Notes under the pieces: generated by a model
The model's database searches: none
Seen by the model: only the letters and a program-made list of their open reading frames with translations
What the model was told of the DNA's origin: nothing
Shown: piece by piece, positions 17,208 to 27,040 of the stretch
Layout: each line of letters starts with the position of its first letter
How positions within the stretch are numbered: position 1 is the stretch's first letter
Assembly: GCF_005233845.1 (NCBI RefSeq)
Contig: NZ_SZQL01000027.1
Coordinates: forward strand, 1 to 44,006
Reading direction: 5' to 3'
Source of the DNA: Ilyomonas limi
GTDB taxonomy: Bacteria > Bacteroidota > Bacteroidia > Chitinophagales > Chitinophagaceae
DNA: 44,006 nt
Position numbers and translations under genes: made by a program

Positions 17208-17258
17208 AATTTTGTTGGCACAAAATTTTAGCTAATATTTGCTAATATATTTAGCTAA
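17208..17258 (+). promoter_or_regulatory. Palindromic operator cluster upstream of dnaE-dinB
   Basis: AATTTTGT and ACAAAATT are exact inverted repeats (17208-17215, 17220-17227) with a 4-nt loop. Immediately after come TTAGCTAA at 17228-17235, GCTAA at 17241-17245 and TTAGCTAA at 17251-17258. The two palindromic octamers, 23 bp apart, lie 18-49 bp before the polymerase start and look like binding sites of a LexA- or S24-type repressor. No such repressor gene is in the window. Confidence 0.5.
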
Positions 17259-17276
17259 ACAGACCAACTAATCACT

Positions 17277-20234
17277 ATGTACCTCAACTGTAAAACATAT
17301 TACAGCTTGCGCTATGGCACGTTCTCCACAGAAGAATTGGTAAACACGGCAGTTGAAAAGGGCGTTACTGCTTTAGCACTCACCAATATCAACGGCACCT
17401 ACGACGAATGGGAATTTTACAAGCTATGTTTAGCAGCAGGCATCAAGCCGGTGTTGGGTGCTGAAATCAGGAATGAGGATCAACTGTTGTATATATTACT
17501 GGCAGCTAATAACAATGGGCTTACCCGCATCCATGAATTTCTATCTGAACACATCATTGCAAAAAAGCCTTTTCCGGCACCTTCCGAAAACCCAATCATC
17601 TTTACTGACTATTCAGATGGCTTCATCATTTATCCATTAGGTGTAAAGCCATTAGCTGATTTATCCATCAATGAGTATATAGGCATTCTACCCTGGGAAA
17701 CGACAAAGCTTATATCCATTGATTGGAAAAACTATAAAGACAAGCTGGTAGTGCTCCAGCCCATTACCTTCCAGAACAAAACATACTTTAATTTACACCG
17801 GCTGCTCCGCGCTATTAGCAAGAACTGTTTGCTTTCTACATTGTCGGCAGCAGCACAGGCTTCAGAACGGGAGACCTTTGTTTCACCCGATTGCATTTTG
17901 CAGGCTTTTAAAGATTATCCCTTCATCATTATCAATACGTACAAGCTGATAGATGCCTGCCACATTTCGATAGATGTTGACAGTGACAAAACAAAAAAAT
18001 GCTTTAGTGCAAGCAAAGAAGACGATAGAGTATTGCTGTATAAACTGGCGCAGGATGGCTTTGTAAGAAGATACGGTAAGAACAATAAAACAGCTCTGGA
18101 AAGGCTGGAAAAAGAACTAAAGATTATTAACGATCTGGGCTTTAATGCGTACTTCCTGATCAACAATGATATTGTGCAATATGCCAATACACGGGGCTTT
18201 TATCATGTGGGGCGTGGCAGCGGCGCTAATTCCATCGTAGCTTATTGCCTGGGCATCACAGACGTAGACCCTTTAGAGCTGAATCTATACTTTGAACGCT
18301 TCTTAAATCCTGAAAGAACTTCGCCACCCGACTTTGATATTGACTTTAGCTATACAGACCGGGATGAAATGATAGATTATATTTTTAAACGATTCGGCAG
18401 GGAACACGTTGCTTTATGTGGCTCCTATTCCACCTTTAAGCATGATGCTGCCATACACGAATTGGGCAAAGTGTTCGGGCTGCCGGAAGAAGAAATCAAA
18501 GCACTGCAAAGAGCCATTCACCCTGAAGATAAAATACAGCAGCTTGTGCTGCATTATGCCAACCTGCTCAAAGGCTTTCCTAATATTATGTCCATACACC
18601 CATGCGGTATGCTGATCACAGAAGAAAAGATAAATACCTATGCTACTGCATTCCTGCCGCCTAAAGGCTTTACCGGTGTGCAAATGGATATGTTTATTGC
18701 GGAGGACATCGGCATCAACAAGTTTGATATTCTAAGCCAGCGGGGCTTAGGACACATCAAAGAATGCCTGCAACTCATCAAGCAAAATAAAGGCGTGGAG
18801 GTAAACATACACGACTTCGCCCGCTTCCGCCATGATGAAAGGATAAAAACACAGATCCGCGAAGCAAACACCATCGGCTGCTTTTACATTGAATCGCCCG
18901 CCATGCGCCAGTTATTGAAAAAGCTCCGGTGTGATGATTATATCACCTTAGTGGCTGCCAGCAGCATCATCCGTCCCGGTGTTGCCTCTTCGGGCATGAT
19001 GCGGGAGTATATCTATCGTTATCACAACCGCGATACCATCCAATACATTCATCCCCTATTTGAAGAACATTTATCTGAAACCTTCGGCGTCATGGTGTAC
19101 CAGGAAGATGTGATCAAAATAGCGCACTACTTTGCTAACCTGTCGTTGGGCGAAGCAGACATACTACGGCGTGCCATGAGTGGCAAATACCGCAACCACA
19201 ACCGCTTTAACATGATGAAGGCAAAGTTCATGGACAACTGCAAAGTAATAGGACACTCAGACGAACTCGCCAGTGAAGTGTGGCGGCAAATGGTCTCCTT
19301 TGCCGGTTATTCCTTCAATAAAGCACACTCCGCCTCTTTTGCAGTAGAAAGCTATAAGAGCCTGTACTTAAAAACGTACTACCCCAAAGAGTTTATGGTG
19401 AGCGTCATCAACAACTTTGGCGGCTTTTATTCAAGGGAGTTATACTTTATTGAGTTATTGAAAATAGGTGGTCAAATCAAAGCTCCCTGCGTAAACAGCA
19501 GCGATGAATACACCAACATCCGCGGTAATGAAGTATATGTAGGCTTCATCCACATCAAAGGGCTGCATTCCAGATTAACAGCAACGATGATGGAAGAAAG
19601 AACAAAGAATGGTCCTTATCATCACCTGCAGGATTTTATAGAACGCACCAACATTGGCTTGGAACAGCTCAATACCCTCATCAGTGTAGGCGCCTTTAGC
19701 TTTACCGGGAAGTCCAAAAAGCGGTTGTTGTGGGAGTCCAATTTTTTACAAAAAAAGAACCAGCCTCAATTACACAAAGGCATCCCCTTGTTTTGTGAGG
19801 AACCCCTAGCGTTTACATTACCGGAACTAACAGACAATCCATTAGATGATTTATACGACCAATTGGAGATACTGGGCTTTACCCTTACCAATCCCTTTGA
19901 GCTGGTGGCAGACGACGGTGGCAACTATGTAACGGCAAGAGATTTAAAGGATAAAGCAGGCACAATCGTTACCACCATTGTTTACTTCATTGCCCATAAG
20001 CATGTGGTAACCAGGAATAACGACATGATGTATTTCGGATCTTTTATAGACCGAAATTTAGACTGGATTGATACGGTACATTTTCCCGATGTAGCGACTA
20101 AATACCCTATCCATAACAGTGGTTTTTACAAGATTACAGGTAAAGTAGTAGCAGACTTTGGAGTACCCAGTATTGAAGTGTCCGGCATGTATAAAGTTGG
20201 ATATAAAAATCGCAGTTACGCAAACTTAGGTTAA
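17277..20234 (+). CDS. dnaE: DNA polymerase III alpha-type (DnaE), error-prone class
   Basis: 985 aa starting MYLNCKTYYSLRYGTFSTEE. A C-family polymerase with the catalytic acidic motif PDFDIDF at about residues 352-358 and the third Asp in INKFDILSQRG near 484. Helix-hairpin-helix and OB-fold regions follow. It is shorter than replicative DnaE (about 1,160 aa). The N-terminal PHP domain has lost its metal-binding histidines (NCKTYYS where HxHS is usual; TNING where TDH is usual), so it should lack PHP nuclease. The next gene, dinB, overlaps by 1 bp. A DnaE-like plus Y-family pair is the known architecture of mutagenic translesion modules (ImuB/DnaE2-like). Confidence 0.9.
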   Translation: MYLNCKTYYSLRYGTFSTEELVNTAVEKGVTALALTNINGTYDEWEFYKLCLAAGIKPVLGAEIRNEDQLLYILLAANNNGLTRIHEFLSEHIIAKKPFPAPSENPIIFTDYSDGFIIYPLGVKPLADLSINEYIGILPWETTKLISIDWKNYKDKLVVLQPITFQNKTYFNLHRLLRAISKNCLLSTLSAAAQASERETFVSPDCILQAFKDYPFIIINTYKLIDACHISIDVDSDKTKKCFSASKEDDRVLLYKLAQDGFVRRYGKNNKTALERLEKELKIINDLGFNAYFLINNDIVQYANTRGFYHVGRGSGANSIVAYCLGITDVDPLELNLYFERFLNPERTSPPDFDIDFSYTDRDEMIDYIFKRFGREHVALCGSYSTFKHDAAIHELGKVFGLPEEEIKALQRAIHPEDKIQQLVLHYANLLKGFPNIMSIHPCGMLITEEKINTYATAFLPPKGFTGVQMDMFIAEDIGINKFDILSQRGLGHIKECLQLIKQNKGVEVNIHDFARFRHDERIKTQIREANTIGCFYIESPAMRQLLKKLRCDDYITLVAASSIIRPGVASSGMMREYIYRYHNRDTIQYIHPLFEEHLSETFGVMVYQEDVIKIAHYFANLSLGEADILRRAMSGKYRNHNRFNMMKAKFMDNCKVIGHSDELASEVWRQMVSFAGYSFNKAHSASFAVESYKSLYLKTYYPKEFMVSVINNFGGFYSRELYFIELLKIGGQIKAPCVNSSDEYTNIRGNEVYVGFIHIKGLHSRLTATMMEERTKNGPYHHLQDFIERTNIGLEQLNTLISVGAFSFTGKSKKRLLWESNFLQKKNQPQLHKGIPLFCEEPLAFTLPELTDNPLDDLYDQLEILGFTLTNPFELVADDGGNYVTARDLKDKAGTIVTTIVYFIAHKHVVTRNNDMMYFGSFIDRNLDWIDTVHFPDVATKYPIHNSGFYKITGKVVADFGVPSIEVSGMYKVGYKNRSYANLG

Positions 20235-21415
20235 TGCTATTATCAGCTGCAAGACATATCACGCACATGGACTTAGATACCTTTTTTGTATCGGTGGAAT
20301 GTTTACGCAATCCTAAGCTTAAAGGTAAGCCGGTACTGATAGGTGGTATGAGCGACAGAGGCGTAGTAGCCTCCTGCAGTTATGAAGCAAGAAAGTTCGG
20401 TATTCATAGCGGTATGCCCATGAAAGTAGCACAGCGCTTATGTTCGCATGCTTATACCGTTAAAAGCGACTATGAAGCCTACAGTAGCTATTCAAGATTG
20501 GTTACGGATGTCATAAGCGATACGGTGCCCCTGTTTGAAAAGGCAAGTATAGATGAGTTTTATATTGACCTTACCGGTATGGATAAGTTCTTTGGTTGCT
20601 TGCAATTCAGTGATGAATTAAAAAGGAGGATTATTAGGGAAAGTGGTTTATCTATTTCTTACGGTTTGGCATCTAATAAACTGGTAAGCAAGGTGGCGAC
20701 CAATGAAATTAAACCCAACGGGCAAATAGAAATTCCTTTTGGCAATGAAAAAACATTCCTTTCTCCACTGAGCATTATGAAAATACCAGGCGTTGGAAAG
20801 GAAGTGGGTTATAAATTGTTGAAGATGGGTGTGGAAACGGTAAAAATATTGAGTGAGATACCGGTAAACATGTTGTATAACCTGTTAGGCAAGCCTGGCA
20901 TTGAACTGCACCGTAAAGCCAACGGCATTGATGAAATGCCGGTTATTCCTTACCGGGAACAAAAATCCATCAGCACCGAAGAAACATTTAGTACAGATAC
21001 CATAGATTTAAAATTTATCCATCAGGAATTAATTCGCATGACGGAGAAGATTGCTTTTGAGCTTCGGTTACAAAGGAGACTGACCGGCTGTGTGGCGGTC
21101 AAAATCCGGTATAGCGACTTTCAAACAGAACAAAAGCAAATGACGATTGATTATACCGCTTTTGATAATGTGCTGATTCAAAAGGTAAAGGAACTGTTTA
21201 CCAGTTTATATACCAAAAGGCAGTTGGTAAGATTGGTAGGCGTTCGCTTTACCGATCTGATTGGCGGCACCCACCAGATTGATATGTTTAATGACTCGCA
21301 GGAATCTTTAAAACTGCACCAGGCTATGGACAGTATCAAAAGTCAATATGGTGAAAAATACCTGATGCGTGCATCAGGAAACAGCGCAACGAACAACCGG
21401 AAGCCCATGGCATAA
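20234..21415 (+). CDS. dinB: Y-family DNA polymerase (DinB/Pol IV)
   Basis: 393 aa starting MLLSAARHITHMDLDTFFVS. The catalytic acidic residues are in HMDLDTFF and SIDEFYIDLTG. The little-finger domain runs from about residue 230. QIDMF near residue 350 fits a beta-clamp binding motif, suggesting that it is recruited to the replication clamp. Start and the dnaE stop share TAATG, so the two are translationally coupled. Translesion synthesis by this pair would cause mutations during stress. The upstream TTAGCTAA cluster likely controls both genes. Confidence 0.92.
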   Translation: MLLSAARHITHMDLDTFFVSVECLRNPKLKGKPVLIGGMSDRGVVASCSYEARKFGIHSGMPMKVAQRLCSHAYTVKSDYEAYSSYSRLVTDVISDTVPLFEKASIDEFYIDLTGMDKFFGCLQFSDELKRRIIRESGLSISYGLASNKLVSKVATNEIKPNGQIEIPFGNEKTFLSPLSIMKIPGVGKEVGYKLLKMGVETVKILSEIPVNMLYNLLGKPGIELHRKANGIDEMPVIPYREQKSISTEETFSTDTIDLKFIHQELIRMTEKIAFELRLQRRLTGCVAVKIRYSDFQTEQKQMTIDYTAFDNVLIQKVKELFTSLYTKRQLVRLVGVRFTDLIGGTHQIDMFNDSQESLKLHQAMDSIKSQYGEKYLMRASGNSATNNRKPMA

Positions 21416-21491
21416 ATGTATGTGGCACTGCCTAAACAAACAGCATATGAACCCCCATATCTTATTTGTAATTCAAGTGCTATCTTACCGG

Positions 21492-23969
21492 CTACTGGAG
21501 TAAGAATTGCAGGGCGGTCTGCCGGATGGCAGTATTTTGTTTGTTAACTGCCAGAGCCAATGCTTTTCTGGTGCCTACAAAAACTGCCAGTTGCTTAGCT
21601 CTGGTAATGCCGGTATATATCAGGTTTCTGAATAGCATATTAAAGTGCTGGTTGACCACGGGGATAATGACAGCTTCAAACTCACTGCCCTGTGCTTTAT
21701 GAATGGTAATGGCATAAGCGAGGTCCAGTTCCAGGAGTTGATCCCTTTCATACGCTACTTCTTTTATCTCCTTTCCCGCTCTGAAGCCCACCGATAGCTG
21801 CATAACTTCATTATCTACGCTTGTGATTTGCCCAATGTCACCATTGAATACATTCAGGTCATAGTTATTACGTTTTTGGATCAGCCGGTCACCTTCGCGA
21901 AAGACTCTTCCGCCTACCGTTAACTCGCCCTTGCCTTCGCTTGCGGGGTTCACCCGTTCCTGGATAACTTTATTAAGGCTGGCAGTACCAAGGCTGCCTC
22001 TTGTCATGGGAGAAAGGATTTGTACTTCCACTTCCTGGCCGTAATACTTTGGAATAATCTCCTGATAGAGCTTTTCGATGATGGCACCTGCTGAATAGCC
22101 GTAATGCAACGAAGACCAGGGATGCACCTGACGGAGCACTTCCCTTAACTCCTCACTATAGCTGCGGGTTGCTGCCAACGCTTCTATATCCACATGGCTG
22201 AATTTAGCAGGAATGGAAAAATGGCTGTCCTGGTGGTAGATAGCTGCTTCTTCATTAAGTGTCAATGTATTGGTAATTCCTGTGGCTGGTTTACCCGTCA
22301 GCCGCTTAACCCTTGCAATAAACTTCAGTTGTTCACTGGTGGCTTCTTCCGAATCAATAAACAAACTATCCTGGTGCTCTTTCCATACCTGGGGCTTATG
22401 AAAAGGCGATTCAATCCTGGGTACTATTCCCTTATTGATCTGGTGGGCATAGGAGATAATCAGCGACTGTTCTGCCTGCCGGAATATTTTAGTCAGTTTA
22501 TGGCAGGGCACGACGCCGGAGGCAATGAGGTCTTTAAGTACATTACCAGCGCCTACAGCCGGCAATTGGTCGGCATCGCCTATCAGCACTACCTGACACT
22601 GCAGGGGCACCGCCCGGAGCACGGCTGCTGCCAGATGCACATCCAGCATGGAGCATTCATCCAGGATGAGCACATCGGCAGGTAAAGTATAGGACTCATT
22701 GCGCTTAAAATTACCTTTGGCTGCATCCCATTCGAGCAGCCGGTGAATGGTTTTAGCCTCCCTGCCAATGACCTCACTCATGCGCTGGGCTGCCCTGCCG
22801 GTAGGAGCTGCCAGCATCACCTGCCTGCCGGTGCTTTGCAGTACGCCTACCAGCGCACGCGTAGTAGTGGTTTTGCCACAGCCCGGTCCGCCAGTAAGAA
22901 TGGAAAGTGGCTCGGCAGCTATTTGCAGTACACTGTAGTGCTGTTCTTCACTTAAAGTAATCTGATGCAGCCTGCAATACGCTTCCAGATGTTGCAACAG
23001 TTCTTTGCTGTTGCTATTAACGCTTTGGGAGACAAACAGCTTTACTTTAGTAGCAATATATTGCTCATCGTAATAAAGGGAGTGAGCATAAAAGCACTTT
23101 TGTATGTTACCGTGTTTGTCTGGCACCAGCCTGATCTTAAGCGCTCCTTTCTGCTCCAGTGCCTCCAAGGTATTATCCAGTGCAGTGATATCCTCTAAGG
23201 ATAAGCGTTCCATTACGCCTTCATTCAACTGCTCCTGGGTAAGATAGCAATGTCCTTCCTCTCTTGCATTTTGTAATACGTGTTCAATACCCGCCCCGAT
23301 GCGTTCCGGAGCGTCCTTAGCTATTCCCAGACTTAGGGCTACTTTATCGGCAGAGAAAAAGCCAATACCGTGAATGTCCATGGCTAAACGGTAGGGGTTG
23401 GTTTTAACCACTTCAATGGCTTCATTGCCATACATTTTATAAATCTTCACCGCAAACAGCGTAGAAATCTGGTGAGCTTGCAAAAACAGCATCACATTGC
23501 GGATCTCCTGGTGCTCTATCCATGCTGTTCTGATCATGTTCAGCTTTCCTTCCGCAATGCCGGGTACTTCGGTCAATCTCTCCATAGCGTGGTCGAAAAT
23601 GTCGAGTGTTTTTTCTCCGAAATGCTTCACGATTTTTCTGGCGGTTGCCGGACCTACGCCTTTGATCAGTCCGGAGCCTAAGTATTTTTCCAGTGCATGG
23701 GTAGTGGCAGGTTTTCTCTCAACAACCTTAACAGCTTTAAACTGCAAACCGTATTGCGAATGATGAATCCACTCACCATAAAAGTCCAGGGTAGCGCCTG
23801 CAAATACTTTGGATTGATGGACAACCACGGTGAGCGCTTCCTGTGGCTTTTGAAAGCTGCTGACCTTGAGCACCGTATAACCGGTTTCAACACTGTGAAA
23901 CGTGATTCGCTGAACAATACCGGACAATTTTTCTAGCTCCCCTGAAGGTTGTTGGTCGTGCACAAACAT
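21492..23969 (-). CDS. recD2: RecD2-type superfamily 1B DNA helicase
   Basis: 825 aa starting MFVHDQQPSGELEKLSGIVQ. Order of domains: N-terminal OB-fold region, helix-hairpin-helix segment (GSGLIKGVGPATARKIVKHF), then the helicase core with Walker A GGPGCGKTTTT near residue 350, Walker B LILDECSMLD, a Q/R motif LIGDADQLPAVG, and motif V-VI AYAITIHKAQGSEF with TGITRAKQLAVF at the end. RecD2 is a 5'-to-3' helicase in repair and fork rescue. It converges with dinB and belongs to the same repair cluster. Confidence 0.9.
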   Translation of the reverse strand: MFVHDQQPSGELEKLSGIVQRITFHSVETGYTVLKVSSFQKPQEALTVVVHQSKVFAGATLDFYGEWIHHSQYGLQFKAVKVVERKPATTHALEKYLGSGLIKGVGPATARKIVKHFGEKTLDIFDHAMERLTEVPGIAEGKLNMIRTAWIEHQEIRNVMLFLQAHQISTLFAVKIYKMYGNEAIEVVKTNPYRLAMDIHGIGFFSADKVALSLGIAKDAPERIGAGIEHVLQNAREEGHCYLTQEQLNEGVMERLSLEDITALDNTLEALEQKGALKIRLVPDKHGNIQKCFYAHSLYYDEQYIATKVKLFVSQSVNSNSKELLQHLEAYCRLHQITLSEEQHYSVLQIAAEPLSILTGGPGCGKTTTTRALVGVLQSTGRQVMLAAPTGRAAQRMSEVIGREAKTIHRLLEWDAAKGNFKRNESYTLPADVLILDECSMLDVHLAAAVLRAVPLQCQVVLIGDADQLPAVGAGNVLKDLIASGVVPCHKLTKIFRQAEQSLIISYAHQINKGIVPRIESPFHKPQVWKEHQDSLFIDSEEATSEQLKFIARVKRLTGKPATGITNTLTLNEEAAIYHQDSHFSIPAKFSHVDIEALAATRSYSEELREVLRQVHPWSSLHYGYSAGAIIEKLYQEIIPKYYGQEVEVQILSPMTRGSLGTASLNKVIQERVNPASEGKGELTVGGRVFREGDRLIQKRNNYDLNVFNGDIGQITSVDNEVMQLSVGFRAGKEIKEVAYERDQLLELDLAYAITIHKAQGSEFEAVIIPVVNQHFNMLFRNLIYTGITRAKQLAVFVGTRKALALAVNKQNTAIRQTALQFLLQ

Positions 23970-24106
23970 CTATCAAGATAAACAAAATTGAAGATAGATG
24001 TACACCTGCGGCTTATGAATATATACAAAAGATCGGTACATTCTCGTCTTTTAAAAAGCAGTTTAGTGTTTTAATTCAAATTCAGTTTGGCAGCTTGCCG
24101 TAATTA

Positions 24107-24946
24107 TTAAGAGGAGAATAAATTACCAGTGTTCACCGTTAATTCCAGTGCCGGCAAATCTGCATACATATGTTCTTTGGTAGGTTCCAGTGCATTTTTA
24201 TAATTCTTAGCAACAGTACAAGCCTGCATTCCTGCTGATGGGTATTGTGTTTTTGCAATCTGCAATAATCTTCTGTCTTCCAAGTTATCAAAAAGCCATT
24301 CGTAAGCAAGGTCTTCATTCAGGATAACCGGCATTCTTTTCTTGCTGTTATGCACCTGTTCCATCAGCTTATGACCAACCGCATTGGTGGTTACAATGGC
24401 AAAGGTTTCCCGGTATTCACCCGTTAGCTGGTCTATCCACGGCTGCCAGATGCCCGCCATATAGAAGTATTCTCTGTCTTTCAGGGTAATGTAGTAAGGG
24501 TAAGTATCCGGTGTTTTCACCGGCTGACCTGTTCTTTTGTTCTTGCGGTAGAAATGCCTTGATTCAAAGAAGCCGGTGGATAGTACCAGGCACCGCCTGT
24601 ATCTGGCGGCATCTTCATACATACTTCCCGGATAGAGTAGTTTTTCACCCTGCGCATTGAGTGTAGGCACAGGTGCTATAAATCTGTTGTTGCTATCATA
24701 ATAACCATTTCTCCATTTATGAACATCAGCTACTGTCTTGCAACCTGTAGGAATAAAGCCCCACTCCATCTGCACAATATCAAAGTCCTCCTTATCAGGA
24801 TAGCGCTTCAGTATTGCATTGAGGTTGTAATCAAAACCGATCTGTACCGGTTGATTAAGGAAGTCATAATTAGCTACCAGCTTTTCCAGATGCTTTAACC
24901 GGATGAACTCTTCCCTTGTTACTTTCTGTCCATTATAGTAGCACAT
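24107..24946 (-). CDS. SRAP domain protein (SOS-response-associated peptidase, HMCES/YedK-like)
   Basis: 279 aa beginning MCYYNGQKVTREEFIRLKHL. The catalytic Cys2 directly follows the initiator Met, as required for forming a thiazolidine bond to abasic sites. The conserved Glu is in TGFFESRHF and the His in VHNSKKRMPVIL. SRAP proteins shield abasic sites in single-stranded DNA and are often encoded with translesion polymerases. Here the neighbours are recD2, dinB and dnaE. The small gene 24951-25199 ends 4 bp upstream on the same strand. Confidence 0.9.
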   Translation of the reverse strand: MCYYNGQKVTREEFIRLKHLEKLVANYDFLNQPVQIGFDYNLNAILKRYPDKEDFDIVQMEWGFIPTGCKTVADVHKWRNGYYDSNNRFIAPVPTLNAQGEKLLYPGSMYEDAARYRRCLVLSTGFFESRHFYRKNKRTGQPVKTPDTYPYYITLKDREYFYMAGIWQPWIDQLTGEYRETFAIVTTNAVGHKLMEQVHNSKKRMPVILNEDLAYEWLFDNLEDRRLLQIAKTQYPSAGMQACTVAKNYKNALEPTKEHMYADLPALELTVNTGNLFSS

Positions 24947-24950
24947 ACAG

Positions 24951-25199
24951 TTAGTTCGCTTTAGTAGTTAAATATTCAGAAATAAGAGCACCAATCTCCT
25001 CTGCTTCCTGTTGTCTTCCTTCCGGTACAGAGGTCCAGAAATCAGTATAGTTACTACGTGTTGCTCTGGTAACTACCAATGGTTTACGGCTGTCGGGAAA
25101 TACAATTCTGAAAATGGTTTGTCCTGCAACCTGGTGCTCCTGTACTTTGAGATTACTCCCTTTATACGCTAATTCGAAATTGCCTCCATTGTTATTCAT
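24951..25199 (-). CDS. Small hypothetical protein coupled to SRAP
   Basis: 82 aa starting MNNNGGNFELAYKGSNLKVQ. It reads as a compact beta-rich protein (FRIVFPDSRKPLVVTRA) ending in a helix. No family recognised. Its stop is 4 bp before the SRAP start, so it is the first gene of that operon. A function in repair is possible only by association. Confidence 0.6.
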   Translation of the reverse strand: MNNNGGNFELAYKGSNLKVQEHQVAGQTIFRIVFPDSRKPLVVTRATRSNYTDFWTSVPEGRQQEAEEIGALISEYLTTKAN

Positions 25200-25431
25200 G
25201 TAAAGCTAAAATAGGAATATTTATTCTGTAATTCTGTGCAGGCTGAACAGTTTTTCTTCAGCCGGGAATTCCTTTACGATAGGTCAGGATTGTGATCAAT
25301 GTAGCATGTAAAAATAACTTTAAACAAATATGCTGCTCTTAATGCCTCTTTTTTGAAGCGAATGCTATTGTCCTCTATTTCTATACGTTGCACGAGAAAT
25401 GCACATTCTACTCACATCACTTTGAGAATTT

Positions 25432-26556
25432 ATGCCTCCTATATACTTTAGTAGTGCAATGAACCAACAAGAAGAGTCTGCATACAATGCAAATGTATTT
25501 CTACAATTAGAAAAGCCGCTTATATTTTTTGACCTTGAAACGACTGGTTTAGATTACCAGCGTGATCGTATTGTTGAGTTGTCTGCAATCAAACTCAATC
25601 CTGATGGCAGCCAGTCTTCCTTGCACTATTTACTTAATCCTTGTATAGAAATACCAGAAGCTGCCACAGAGATACACGGTATTACTAACGGGATGGTAGC
25701 TGACAAACCCGCATTCTGTGATGTTGCAGATAACGTGTATGATTTTTTCAAGAATTGCGATCTTGCCGGGTATAATATTCGCCGCTTTGATATTCCCATA
25801 CTAATGGAAGAATTTCATCGCTGCAAGCTGTATCCTATTCTTTTAACAGAAACCAAGGTAATAGATGTCTTATCGGTTTACACCAAAAAGGAGCCACGAG
25901 ATTTATCAGCAGCTGTACGGTATTATTGTAAAGAAGAACTTACAAAAGCACATTCTGCCCAGGCTGATGTGGAAGCTACGATGAAAGTCTTAAAGCATCA
26001 ACTGCTGCACTATGAAGATTTGAAACCAAACGTAAACTTCCTGTATAACTACTCTTGTGACAGTGACTATATTGTTGATTTCAGTGGCAAATTTGGCAGA
26101 AATAAAAAAGGGCAGATTATATATAAGTTTGGAAAGTACAGGGACCATGCAGTGGATCTTGATAATAAAGACCATCAATCTTACCTGGACTGGCTTGCAA
26201 ACGAAAGCGGTAGTTCTGTTGAAATGAAGATGGCAATCAAGCGCATTAAATTGCAGCATCATTGCCATAAAATTTGTGACGAATGGCTGAAGGTAAAAGG
26301 AATTATTGCCTCAGCAGATAAAATGCTTGCCTTATATCAGGCAATAGCTTCTGAAACGAATATTCTTCCCTTTATAGTTACACGAACTGATAAAAAGCTA
26401 ACCATTACATACACCGGAAACGAGGTGCCACCACTTTACTTTGCTAATGAGGATGAAAAACGTACTGCGCTGTTCTTATTAAAAAATCACTTAAACACTA
26501 TCGAAGGTTCAGTTGATATTCAATCAGCACTTTCAAGTAATTTTCAAACAATATAA
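25432..26556 (+). CDS. DnaQ-like DEDDh 3'-5' exonuclease
   Basis: 374 aa starting MPPIYFSSAMNQQEESAYNA; the Met at 25459 is an alternative start. The exonuclease domain has motif I FFDLETTGLD (Asp-Glu), motif II LAGYNIRRFDIPIL and motif III KAHSAQADVEAT with the DEDDh His and Asp. The last 180 residues have no domain I recognise; NKKGQIIYKFGKYRDHAVDL is a notable element. It may proofread for or process DNA in the polymerase module. Confidence 0.85.
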   Translation: MPPIYFSSAMNQQEESAYNANVFLQLEKPLIFFDLETTGLDYQRDRIVELSAIKLNPDGSQSSLHYLLNPCIEIPEAATEIHGITNGMVADKPAFCDVADNVYDFFKNCDLAGYNIRRFDIPILMEEFHRCKLYPILLTETKVIDVLSVYTKKEPRDLSAAVRYYCKEELTKAHSAQADVEATMKVLKHQLLHYEDLKPNVNFLYNYSCDSDYIVDFSGKFGRNKKGQIIYKFGKYRDHAVDLDNKDHQSYLDWLANESGSSVEMKMAIKRIKLQHHCHKICDEWLKVKGIIASADKMLALYQAIASETNILPFIVTRTDKKLTITYTGNEVPPLYFANEDEKRTALFLLKNHLNTIEGSVDIQSALSSNFQTI

Positions 26557-26564
26557 AGGAGTCA

Positions 26565-26603
26565 GCCATTGGTTAAGATACTAATAGAATATTAATCAAT
26601 GGC
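26565..26603 (+). terminator. Hairpin after the exonuclease gene
   Basis: GCCATTG-G-TTAA and TTAA-T-CAATGGC pair with one mismatch around a 15-nt loop, 9 bp after the stop. The tail is only weakly T-rich, so termination is probable rather than certain. Confidence 0.5.
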
Positions 26604-27040
26604 CGCTTATGAATTTTCTTATTAAATATTAAACACTCTCAAAGCCCCTGTTAATTCTTACTTCATTGATCCCCTAAACACCAAGGGTTGATTGTTTACA
26701 TTTCTGCAAAATTTTTGAAAAAGTAAAAATTATTCCTGTAAACACTTGCTATTAAAAGGCAGTTGATTTAGATACTTTACATGCTATTTAACCTTTAAAA
26801 ATGCCCTTTTATGATGAGAATATAAGGTGCACTGTTTTGTAACGAACAGGACAAAAAGGAGCGCAAAGCTGTGCAGGCTTTCACTGTAAAACCTACTCCA
26901 AAAGCTGCCAAAAGACTTCGGCATAAACACCTATTCCCACCCACAAAAGCCCTCTTTTATTCCGATTCCTTTTGGCTCACGGCAGCCTGCTTTTTCAGCA
27001 GCTTTCTTTTTGTCCTTTTTCTTTTACAAAACAGTTTTTT
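26604..27040 (+). other. AT-rich intergenic stretch
   Basis: No credible gene. A 60-codon frame at 26871-27053 has an odd composition, overlaps the next gene's start and was not accepted. Several GGCAGC/GCTGCC and CTTTTGG/CCAAAAG patches around 26897-27003 could form RNA structure but give no specific motif. Confidence 0.4.
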
